Shown: one piece after another, positions 1 through 10,028 of the stretch
How positions within the stretch are numbered: the first letter of the stretch is position 1
Layout of the letters: the number at the start of each line of letters is the position of its first letter
Source of the DNA: Diploscapter coronatus
Lineage: Eukaryota; Nematoda; Chromadorea; Rhabditida; Rhabditidae
DNA length: 64,000 bases
Direction: 5' to 3'
Assembly: GCA_964036155.1 (NCBI GenBank)
Contig: OZ038422.1
Span: 18,809,201 to 18,873,200 of the forward strand
Notes under the pieces: model-generated
The model's database searches: none
The model's input: the letters and a program-made list of their open reading frames with translations, nothing else
Told to the model about the DNA's origin: nothing
Position numbers and translations under genes: made by a program

Positions 1-305
1 TTTCCTTCTCTATGATTGTCAGCCGCTTATTAGCCGTTATCACTGACAAGATGATTCTAACTGATAAAATATTGGCATATTAGTGGTCAGCATAAAATTG
101 AGTCGAATGAGCCCCATTTTGGATAGGAAATATTGACTTTTAAAAAATCGATTTGTTGACGTGATGCATTCCAGAAGTTTTAGAGGTCTTCAAAAGTATT
201 TTTACCCCATGACTACATTTATATATAGCAGAGGTAATATTTAGGATCAAAGAAAATCCATTTGTTGACTAATGAAACATTTTATATCATAATTAAATAC
301 TATAC

Positions 306-1639
306 TTGTAGGCGAAACAGGAATTTGAGTCGGACTATTAGAATGTAGTGGTTGTGTAGATGCTGTGGTTCTATAATAAACTTCTCAACTTATTATTATT
401 AATCTCCCTTTTTAGTATTTTTGTAGTATATTTGTACGTTCAAGCTTAGTTTAAGGACGTGCATAGGTCAAAGACCCATGAATGATACATGGCTGGAAAG
501 GTAGTTTCTGAACAAGTTGTAAAAAAGAAAACCCGATCGAATTTGGATTAACTTTATGCTAATTTTGACACTAATTTTCAAAATGAGAATAAAAGTTATT
601 CATTTCTCAACTTGGCTCGATACAGAGAGGTGAGCTCTCTCATCAAAAGGTAGGCACGGTTTGGTTCCAGACTCGCTAGATCTGACAAAAGTGTGTATGG
701 TATGGTTCTGATATGATCATGATGGATGCAACATTATTGACAAGGGTTGAAAATTGTTCTAATTTGTTAAAGTGCTAATGTTTTCTTTGAATGCTAATTT
801 TTTCATGGGATATGCTAATTTGAAAATCGCGATTTATGTGAAAAATGCTCGTTAGATGGTACAAAGAAAACTTTTGCAGTTGTCCGGACCCTTGTTCCAG
901 TTATTCGTGGAATGTCTCAATAATGATTCTCATATCATCTTCTGTGTGTAATTTTATGACACATTATTTTCTAAATAAATTGTATCGATTCATTCGTTTC
1001 AAAAATCCCGCTCAAGTGCTAGTTCTCATTTCAGTCTGTTAATGTCGACAATGATTACACTTACGTCGTAGGTCTTTTTGTAGTTGTAGCTGTAGCTTCT
1101 GGAACACCGCTGCAGGCAAACGCTATCGATGCAGAATTCGAAACAGTTAGCCATTTTCCATCAGATAAACGGAATCCAACATTCCATCTCGCACCAGTCG
1201 GTTCGCCTAAATTCATCCACTTACTGTGAGAGAGTAAAGTCCCAATCGTCAAAAATATCGCATTATCACCTGATTAATTTTTAAAATGTCCTCTACTTTC
1301 AAATTTTCGCCTGGTACTTTGCAATTTTGATACATTGTGAGATTCCTACCTTCAAGCCAATTAGTAAAGTCAAAAGATGTTCTATCAGTAAATGCCCAAT
1401 CATTTATTTGACGACTTGGTGAATAAAGTCCGATGTAGAAGGACTGATAAGTCATATCAAGAGAACCCTCTGCTTCTTCTAAATGCGTTCCTTTAGGAAT
1501 TTTCCTCTTCAACCATCATTTACTCTGCAGGAATGTATTTTCACTCATCGAATGTACCGATGCCAGTGAATATCCGATGCTCTGACAATAGCTAAGTGCA
1601 GTCGTAAAGTTCATTCTTTGACTGACAAATCGATAGCAT
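306..1639 (-). CDS. Two-domain C-type lectin D1, partial (runs off left edge)
   Basis: Minus-strand secreted C-type lectin; only the first lectin domain and the linker lie in the window. Exons: 1524-1639 (CYRF, then YCQSIGYSLASVHS), 1350-1490 (FYIGLYSPSRQINDWAF, ending TNWLEG), 1065-1206 (GEPTGARWNVGF, GKWLTVSN, then ATATTTKRPT), and linker 306-370 (TTASTQPLHSNSPTQ). Phases agree at every junction. Domain two would lie left of base 1. The signal-peptide exon, expected between 1640 and about 3100, was not found. The intron between the first two exons is only 33 bases (1491-1523). The last two lectin exons differ strongly from the copies at 13.8 and 26.5 kb. The Cys pair that in lectin A flanks the GF...W segment is absent, so this domain probably has only one canonical disulfide. 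Lectin assignment is secure; ligand and sugar binding are unknown. Confidence 0.8.
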
Positions 1640-3139
1640 CTAAATATTTGGATCATTAGTTTGTGGCTAATCAATACTAAAATACTAATCAAGCAGAGTT
1701 GCTTTAATCTCTAAATGCTCTATTGCTATTGGTTAACAGGCTGTTTTGATTCAAAAATATTTGATGGGATTTTAAAATATAGAAGGATATGAATGGCAAC
1801 CACAAAATGTTGGTCAGCTAATTTACAAAATGTCGACAGGATTTTACATGGCACGAGTAGGGTCTGTTGATGATCGTCAATGTAAAATCCTACGAACAGT
1901 TTCAAATTGTTGAATGAAACGCTCGTACTTGTTTCCATATGATGATTCGAGTGATCCACATTTTGGAGTCGTCTGTGCCAATGCTGATCCTATTATTATA
2001 CAAGACAAGAAAAGTAACTTAATAGAAGACATAATCGGGCTCGGGATAGGGTTCAAAATCAGAAAACTTTCTGATAAAAGTGAGAAGCTAAATTCTGATA
2101 GCGACTAAATAATGAGTATTAGGCCTGTAAAAATTGGCAATTAATCAAGTCTTATCAATGAATCAAAGGCAAAGTTCTCTTAGAAATTATTTGGGGTTGG
2201 TAGTTTATTTCTTAAAGAGTGACTCGACATAATTTCCGATTCCAGTTCCGATTTTTCAAATTTAAATTCCGTCTCGTCCCTGATTGGCACAATTATTATT
2301 CGCTAAAACTCGAAGTATTCATTTAGATGGCCTGGCAATTTGAAAATCGTGGAATTACGAATCTTCTTTCTGTCAAAATTTAAGAAACAATATAAACGCT
2401 ATTTTTAGAATCGCATTAAAGTTCCCCGATTCAGTGATATGACGACAGAATAGATCCATCTTTATGAATTTCGAGATTTTCTGCAAAGACACATCCTCAA
2501 AAAGTAATGGCTTTGAATGTAATAAATTAATGACTAGAAATGATCCGATTTTTGTTTTGTCTTTTTCTAAGCATTCATAATACGGACGGCGGTCTTTATT
2601 CACCAAACGACCTACATCCGTTACAGGCAGAAATAAATTTATTTGTAACTTTAAGTTAAATTAGTTTATTTTGTTTTATCTTGTGCAAATTCGAAATAGA
2701 GCGGAGGCAGCTAGGATTTTTCCGCCGAAATTCAGGATACTAGGATGTGCCATATTCTGTATCATCCATTGAGCAATCTCAAAATATTTTGGAGAAAATT
2801 AAAAATCATTTCAATTTATTAATCCTGAAGAAAAGATTTAATTGATTTTTGATCTGATGATTTGAGCAAAAATGTAATTTAATCTACTTATTGTCCATTG
2901 TAAATGACTTGGTCGTCGCAGTGTTTTTCGCGAAAAGCATTGTGGAGGCCAAATCATTTACAACGGACAATATAGTCAAGTCAACATTGAGAACAATGTT
3001 GTTCGTAGTGATAAGAGCATAAAGCCGAACTAATAAATATTTTATGAGTAGGTTGAAAATGTCCGTCATGCAGACAGCTTTGATTCATTATCAGCTGAAA
3101 AGGAGTGTCCTGCATCAAAGAATACGCTGTTCTTGCTAA
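1640..3139. other. Divergent D1/A1 intergenic region
   Basis: About 1.5 kb between the first recognised exon of lectin D1 (minus) and the ATG of lectin A1 (plus). It probably holds both promoters and the missing D signal-peptide exon. It contains an 80-base hairpin at 2891-2970. The segment 2229-2290 differs from the other copies, which have an extra inverted arm there. No convincing coding exon was seen. The equivalent regions are 14354-15852 and 27066-28564. Confidence 0.6.
2891..2970. repeat. 80-base hairpin upstream of lectin A (copy 1)
   Basis: Arms TTGTCCATTGTAAATGACTT (2891-2910) and AAATCATTTACAACGGACAA (2951-2970) are complementary at 18 of 20 positions. The loop centres on a perfect palindrome TTTTCGCGAAAA. 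It lies about 170 bases upstream of the lectin A start and is kept at the same place in all copies. Confidence 0.75.
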
Positions 3140-5718
3140 ATGAAAGTTTCTATTACTCTGTTATTTTTGCAATTAATTTTCTTTGCAAACGGTCAAGAAC
3201 ACTACCCTGTCCTAGAGGTGACTATACTTTCGAAAGCAAGTAAGACGACGCAGTTTCCCTTTATTATACCGAGAAATACCCTCATGGAGTGTGCATTCTT
3301 TGACGTTTAAAAGCCAATAAATATTGAAATTTATTTTCAAGCGTTTTGTCCACTCCATTTCCCCGAAATCGTTATTGGTATTCAAAAAATCTCATTTCAT
3401 TATCAAAGCTGGATTTTTGATCCTAATCATCCTTGATCAAGGATTAATATGATTAATTTCGACTATTTATTTAGATGTTATCGATTTGTCGATAAATTCA
3501 AGAATTTCACCGAAGCCTCTAAATACTGCCAGAGCATTGGATATGAGTTGGCTTCCATTCACTCAGCATTCGAGAATAATTTTCTTCAACGTAAATACGA
3601 ATGAATTGATATTAAGAAATAAAAATATCTTAGAAAAGGGTAGGGAATCGGGCAATATAAATCAAGATTATTACATTGGCCTCTATTCACCTACTAACAA
3701 TGAGAATAATTGGGCATGGACTGATTCATCGCCATATGATTACAAGAACTGGTATGGAGGTATGAAAGGGTTATTGATCGTCAGACTTAGAGCAGGCTTT
3801 CCGTGCAAGCTACACCTATATATTTTCTTCAAAATTTTGTACCTCTAATTTGCAATAAGCAAAAATTGCACTATCTAGTGATGGCAACATAAATGTTATC
3901 TGCACTTGTGACTCGTTCCCCGTCACTTTTTGTGTATGACGAAAATGTTCCCTTGATCAATATTGTCTATGATTGAATTTTATTCCTGAAAAAGGAAGGA
4001 GCTAACATTCGCTAATATCAGGTGTTAGCCTTGCCTAAGTATATAACAATAAGTCATATCTCATAGGAAGGATAAATCATTTTAGGGTCTCCAAATAAGA
4101 ACCTTTTTTGTGGTGGATTCGAAATGTATGATGGAACATGGAGTACGTGCTACTGCCCAGCCCAAGTGTACTTTCTCTGTAGTGGAGTTCCTCAGACAAC
4201 TACGACCGCATTACCAACGTTCCCAAGACCTTCATCAGCATGTAAGCTATATTTATGAGATTTGAATAGTCTACCTTTATTTGATCAACAACAACAGAAG
4301 AAGGTGAAATGGTATCCTGGATACTAAATGAGAAGATCTTTTTCGTCCTCTATCCCTCCTTCCGCCTTATACCATATTCTACGACATTCCTTCCTTCTGC
4401 TCTTCACTGTGCAATGTGCCGTCCCTTTTTCTCGTTTTCTCTCGAATGTAATATCGTAGGATACGACCAGGCGAAAGAGGGGACGAAGAGTGAGCGAGAA
4501 AGAGAGGTCTTCTTTCGATATGCAAGATAATCAGATTGACTAGTCTTCCTCAATTTTGTTATCCTTATCCAAAATCTCAGTCTACACGTTTTAATACCGT
4601 ATCTGAAATGATTGAACACAATCGGAACCATATTCGATCAGAACCTAAATACCTTCTTTTTACCCTATTGATAAACTGATTCAGATTAGCAAATCTGATC
4701 ATGATCTTGTTGAAAACTTATCACACAATATCAAAATTTTCGTGAACGATATTATAATTTCATTCGCAAAATTGATATAAATTATGGATAGAAAGTGATA
4801 TAACATTATGTGAATTTCCAGATTGTGAACCTCAAATCTGTCAAACTACTGACCCTGGTTGTTCATGGAAGTCAGTCTTTATCCACCAAAATCTTTTGTG
4901 AATAAGGCTCCTAGAAAAAGGCACCACTTTTTTTTTTTTTTTCTTCTCTTGCTTCCTCATACTATTTATTAGAAAGGGTGGTGTCTTTTTCTATGAGCCC
5001 TGATTTATCTCTTCTATTTTAGGGAACGGATGCATCAAGCCTTCACATGCCACCTGTATGGCTGCGGAAGTCAAGCCAAAAGCAATGAAGGCCTTAGGAA
5101 AACCTTATGACGAACTGTCTGCTATCGCCATGAAATGTATGTTATATCTTCGTTCACGATCAATAAGTCGAATTCCCAATGCGTAAGACTCATTTGGACG
5201 AATAACGGAATTAAGAATTCGATGTTTTCTTCTCAAGCAGGCTTTTCAGAATGATTTAAATTGAGTTATCTATGCCTATCTTTATCGAATCGCATTGAGT
5301 GTTCAAAATTTGTACATTTTGATGCGAAATAGAACAAACCATAATAATAATAATTCTATTCTATTCTAGGTCGAAAGAACAACGCCGGAAAGAAGGACAT
5401 GTACGAAAAATGTGCGAATAATGTCTACAAAAAGGTTAGGTCTTCGACAGTTCTACAAACATTCTTTAAAATTGTTTAGGCTCTAGCATACGCCTACAAA
5501 GCCTATGTAGATCAAACTTGCTTGAAACTGGCTAAGGTTTGAGCTTTATCCGTTATTATAACCTCATCATTCAAATGCAGGCAATTAACCTGGCCGAATA
5601 CAATTGCTGCAAGAAAATGGTCGATTTGGTTATCAAGAAGAATATTTCTGGTAAATATTCCTGCTACACGAGTGCACAGCCACAGGCCGGAGATACACCG
5701 ACTTGTTCAGCTAGTTAA
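3140..5718 (+). CDS. C-type lectin A1 with Cys/Lys-rich tail; exon 1 frameshift
   Basis: Secreted C-type lectin of about 300 residues. Exons: 3140-3239, 3475-3590, 3634-3759, 4086-4241, 4822-4857, 5023-5136, 5370-5434, 5480-5536, 5581-5718. Exon 1 encodes signal peptide MKVSITLLFLQLIFFANGQ and CPRGDYTFESK. Exons 2-4 are the lectin domain (CYRF, YCQSIGYELASIHS, YYIGLYSPTN, NLFCGGF, WSTCYC, FLCSGVP, then a Thr/Pro stretch). Exons 5-9 are a roughly 130-residue tail with regularly spaced Cys and many Lys/Ala, probably helical, which I do not recognise. All splice phases agree except in exon 1. There the signal peptide and the CPRG segment are in different frames: the exon is one base short, near the C run at about 3205-3212. 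The same slip occurs in A2 and A3, so it is a shared lesion, a shared assembly error, or a missed mini-exon. An AATAAA follows at 5750. Confidence 0.72.
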
Positions 5719-5749
5719 ACCTAACACAATTTCATCGATAATTGTTAAA

Positions 5750-5755
5750 AATAAA
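5750..5755 (+). terminator. Polyadenylation signal AATAAA of lectin A1
   Basis: AATAAA lies 32 bases after the lectin A1 stop codon and is kept downstream of A2; A3 has it with a nearby 18-base insertion. Confidence 0.55.
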
Positions 5756-6622
5756 CTAATTTTACGGATTGTGCTTGTAAATTATTCCCCATTCTCTGTG
5801 ACTAAATTACTAATGAGAATAAATTTTCGTCTTTACATTTACGCTTACTCATCATATCGATTTATAAATTCGGTACTTTCAAATGGATTTTTGAACTCAT
5901 CGAAAACCTATAGACAAATAACATAATCTTCTGCTAATGGCGATCTATTTATAACTCAAAACAAATGATATTACTGCCAATTTTATCGTTTGATGAGGAA
6001 CAAAATTATTTTGTCACTAATAAGAGAATTGAACTATGTAATCATTTTTTCAGATCATATGGATCATTTTCTTTCATTTATTAATCTACGATGGCGGCCA
6101 AAAGTTTACAACAATTATGATTTTGAATACAGTCTGAAGGCTGCATTGTCGCGGACCATTTGAATGAAATCTTGCACGTTCTCTTCCTACTAAATTCTGA
6201 ATTTCTGACAAGTTTCACTCAAATTGGGCCTATCAGAGTGTACTCAAAATCATAAATGTTCCAAACTTTCGATCGCTACTATTTGTAAAATTTTTAACTA
6301 ATTATTATATGACATGGAATGTGATTTACCCAACTTTAAGTGTGATTGTCAGGAAGAACCAAAGTCAGTATAAACAGGAGTGCGTCGATTTGGCTGATTT
6401 TTACATATCTAGTAGTTTTTCACGTTGATTCTTGTGGTGCTATCCGTGTTTCGAAAATAAATTACTGTAGTGGATTACGGTAGCTTGAAAGATTTCAAGA
6501 CCCGACCTCGGGAAAAGTGATAACTTGCTCATTTCTGAACCAAATTGAATGGATTTTCAAATAAGCCTATTTCCAGCAAGTATCCCAAGACATTAAATTG
6601 GGTCAAAACGGGAAAAACTGAA

Positions 6623-6711
6623 CAAAATATGTAAAAATCAGCTCGATTTGCGGACCCGTGTGTTATACCTCTTTGCTAAGACCTTGGTTTTTGCTGACAT
6701 TCACTCTTAAA
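6623..6711. repeat. Dispersed direct repeat, copy a
   Basis: Starts CAAAATATGTAAAAATCAGC and ends in TTCACTCTTAAA. Matches 9441-9528 with only a few substitutions. The pair brackets lectin B. Repeated in the next unit at 19335-19423 and 22153-22240. Confidence 0.85.
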
Positions 6712-6811
6712 AATAACAATATATTTAGCAAGAAGAACAAAAGAAATACTACCACAGAAGAATTGACAGGAGCAGAGCAAAATGATACTTATAGTTGAAA
6801 AAGTATAAAAA

Positions 6812-7608
6812 TCAAGACGCAACTGGATCTAGCCGCTTGCAAACCGGCGGCGCGCGCTCAGTGATGCAATTCTCAGACACCCATTCTCCACTCTTGATTT
6901 CCATAAACACACACTTTCTCTTGTCGGGGTGATCCGGTTCTCCTAAAATTGGCATATCGAGTCATAATTCGCAAGGGGATTAACTCATGTTTATTGACAG
7001 TAAAAAATCCTTGTCAGTATTGTGAATAATCGACTACTTGAGACGAAAGACGCTCCTTTTATTTCGTCTCAAGTGGTCGATCATTTCGAGGTTGTCATAA
7101 TTTAGTGATTTAGCCAAGCTCTCTACCTTTCTTCCAATTGGTATAGTTGAGCGGAGAACCGTCAACCCAATAATACTTTCCAATTATCCCATTCAGACTT
7201 GTCAATCCGATATAGGCATAATTTCTCCCATCTTCACCTTCGTGGTTGTGTACCATATCTGTATTTTAAATAACTACATATTTTGGAAAATAGCAAATTA
7301 GCCTTACTGTAGACGAGTTTATTCTCCTCCTCGCTGAAAATGAATAATTTTGAATTTTAAATAAGAAATTAAGGCTTACCTTAAAATCGAAGTGAGATGT
7401 CCGCCAATCCATATTTTGCAATAATCTACGGCGTCTTTAAAATTGTCCAACTCAAAACCCATTGTATAACAACTAAAGCCAATAATCATATACAATCGAA
7501 GAAAATTTATTACTAGTTCCCGAATTTTGGCTCCCACTCTGTGCAGGCATCGTATAATTTGATGTCGACTAATAAGAATGCAGAGATAACGGTTAGAAAG
7601 ATCTTCAT
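6812..7608 (-). CDS. Secreted single-domain C-type lectin B1
   Basis: Five exons, all phases consistent, 158 residues: 7514-7608, 7380-7472, 7308-7333, 7127-7258, 6812-6942. The start at 7608 gives signal peptide MKIFLTVISAFLLVDIKLYDA. The mature protein is one lectin domain: CTEWEPKFGNYCYTMGFE, then FKDAVDYC, GGHLTSIL, AYIGLTS, WVDGSPLNYTNWKKGEPDH, CVFMEI, GEWVSENC and PVCKR. Four canonical Cys plus the extra N-terminal Cys are present. EPD sits where calcium-dependent lectins have EPN/QPD, but the WND motif is replaced by WVSEN, so calcium-dependent sugar binding is doubtful. It is convergent with lectin A1 and is the least damaged lectin of the unit. Function may be immune or digestive, as for many nematode clec genes; that is inference. 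Confidence 0.9.
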
Positions 7609-8399
7609 CGCTCTAAAATTGATGATTGTCGTAATGCTAGAAGCTATTGCTGAAATCGCGCAATTTTGGAAATCAAAAATAGGCATGGACTGCAAATGGC
7701 TTTACAAAATCCATAATTCTCAATATCAGGTGACTGAAAAGAAGCTGAGAAAGAAACTATTTTAGGCCAATATCTCTTTTCTGCATGCTATTTTCCCATT
7801 CTAATAGACTGGTGAAAATCGTGCATCGCTTTTGCATTTTCATATTTTTGATTAGATACTAGGACACTGACAATGAGAGTTCTTGAAAAGTGTCATCGTC
7901 GTTTAAACGAAAAGAAAAGAGTAAACATTATGACCAGAATTGGGGCTTTAAATAATGGCGAATGTGTGTACGTGATCACGATAAGGACTATTTCAGATGA
8001 TTCTGGCAAAACTACTCGATGGTTGATAATGAATTGCTAAATGAAGAGAATAACTTTTGCGTCAATGGTGTTGAAATGACTTAGGATTGGGTGAAAGTAA
8101 CGTGATTTTATGATCGAAATATCGCACGGACTGTGATAAGGATGAACGAACCGGATTAATTTTCTCGTCTCGAACAGAACACAGGCTTGATGCCTATGAA
8201 TATGCATGCATTTGATAAGGAAGTTCACTCTAGTACCTTATCAGTTTTCGTGCCAGATTACAATTTTTGTTTGCATATTAACTTCCATAATTCGCTGTCT
8301 TATGAGAACGAAAATAACAAGATCTTGAAGTTGTACATCAGAAGCTTTGCAACTGCATCGTCACATCGATAAATAAAAACTTTCCTAGCCTTGTTCACT

Positions 8400-8660
8400 A
8401 CTAGATAAGGTCAGTTACCCTCAGTACTGTAATGAGAAAGACGGTCTATCCTAGCCACACAGGATTAGTGGTCCGTCCCGAGGACAGACTATTGTTGTGT
8501 GCAACAGGCGAGGGATTTTAGGCAGATTTTTCGTGGTTTTATCCACTACCAACATTTCTTAACTCCCTTGGGTTGGGTCGAGGTGGGGGCGAACTTGAGG
8601 CCCTAATTGCAGGCAGTAACACACAATCACTGTGCTAGACCATCCACTCAAAAGTGACTT
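8400..8660 (-). mobile_element. tRNA-derived SINE-like element (candidate)
   Basis: Read on the minus strand from about 8660, the head has TGGTCTAGCACAG, close to the RNA polymerase III A box (TRGYNNARNNG). About 45 bases later it has GTTCGCCCC, close to the B box (GWTCRANNC). This is the spacing found in tRNA genes. No acceptor-stem pairing surrounds them, so it is not a working tRNA gene. The body runs on towards 8400 and contains CCTCGGGACGGACCAC. The 3' limit and any target duplication are uncertain. Confidence 0.5.
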
Positions 8661-9440
8661 ATAATTTAATCAAACACACACAAATTCCATCAATAAGATT
8701 TCAACTGTTCATTTGAAAAAAATACAATTTTGCTAGAATCTGAAAATTAACGATCGAAAAATGTTATAAAGACAGAATACTATTAACAACCTTTTTTTTA
8801 AATAGTGTTGTGCCGATCGCACTGAATTTTCTTCGGGTTTTTGAATGTTTGGTGCCGATAATTTGAATTTATTCGCTGGTCAGAAAACTTTTGCAATTCG
8901 CCTGATTCAGCGTCTCCCATATTGCACATCTGCTATTTTTGTTCTTTTTCTCTGTAATCCCTCGACATGGGGATCATATTCTACCGTGCCTAAAACTTTG
9001 TTATTTCGTTCGGATAGGGCAGAACACGGCTGCTGTTCGATAGCCGAGAGGCTATTACGCTTCTATTCGCACGGCGTTCGTCCGGTCAATTCTGTGCTAG
9101 GAAATTTGGAGATGCACTTATTATGCTTACTTGAATAAAATTTCATAATTTAAAGTTTTACTATTTTTTATGATCGCAACATAAAAAGGTAAGAATGATC
9201 TTCAGCCTAAACATATTGCTAAAGAAAGGGTAAAGAATAAAGATACACTTTATTAAAAATATAAGTCACCTTTTGGATTTTATGAGATATGCGGGATATA
9301 TGACATCCGCATTGATTCTAAGTATTGCCATGCAGTAACATATTCATAGTCATGTACTTCTATCAAAAATTCGGATGTTTGGAGGTTCTATAGAATTTTA
9401 AAAAATTATTTTTATTTTGGTAATTTATAGTGGTAAACGA

Positions 9441-9528
9441 CAAAATATGTGAAAATCAGCCCGATTTGCGGACCCATGTGTTATACCCCTTTGCTAAGAC
9501 TTTGGTTTTTGTTGACATTCACTCTTAA
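9441..9528. repeat. Dispersed direct repeat, copy b
   Basis: Counterpart of 6623-6711: both share GATTTGCGGACCC, TGTGTTATACC and TTTGCTAAGAC. Same orientation, 2.8 kb apart. Confidence 0.85.
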
Positions 9529-10028
9529 ATAGGAGGCATTCGTCCTGAGTATTAGGCTCCAATCTAGGTAACTCCTATGGACAATTGCACTTCATCAAAA
9601 CACTTCAATGAAGAATTTGAGTCAAACTGATATGACTTCTCTGTGGAGTGTTAGACGACTTTATTAGTGAACCATAGCTTTCGATTTGTTTTCATTTCAT
9701 ACTTTTTGATAAAAATGAAAATTTATTATTCACGGTTTTCATTTGAAAAAGGAAATATCAGATAAGAAGGATAATCAAAGGCATGTCGCGGTAAGTCGTT
9801 CGTCCGTTTCGCAGACATAGTGATAAGGAAAAAGGTTGCACTAAATATTGGATATGATTTTAGGAAATTCCTTTATAGGATGCGTGATAGTTTCTGAACT
9901 ATTTTCATGTGCCTTTAATAATCAAAAATGATATTTCTTTAAGAATTTAAACGAATCTAATATCGGATCAAATCTCCCAAATCTGATTATACATGTTTTC
10001 TCTTACCTTCCATTGTTCTAGTTATTTT

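Larger units (their letters stand above)
5719..6811. other. Convergent spacer between lectins A1 and B1
   Basis: About 1.1 kb between convergent stop codons, repeated at 18431-19523. Besides the A1 polyadenylation signal it holds one copy of an 89-base dispersed direct repeat (6623-6711). No coding exon recognised. Confidence 0.7.
7609..10028. other. Spacer upstream of lectin B1
   Basis: 2.4 kb between lectin B1 and the 3' end of lectin D2 (same strand), repeated at 20321-22740. It holds the lectin B promoter, a SINE-like element (8400-8660) and the second copy of the 89-base direct repeat. A 97-codon plus-strand open frame at 8845-9138 has no recognisable features and I do not call it a gene. 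Confidence 0.65.

Noticed and set aside
3060..3230. Alternative lectin A start in the CPRG frame, reading upstream without the signal peptide
   Set aside because: The frame is open upstream but has no ATG and only a weak hydrophobic stretch, whereas the other frame has an excellent signal peptide.
8580..8660. A genuine tRNA gene on the minus strand
   Set aside because: A and B boxes are present, but the flanks do not pair into an acceptor stem and no clear anticodon arm forms; kept as SINE-like.
8845..9138. 97-codon plus-strand open frame repeated at 21557-21850
   Set aside because: No signal peptide, domain or splice context. It is preserved only because the whole unit is duplicated, so its conservation carries no information.
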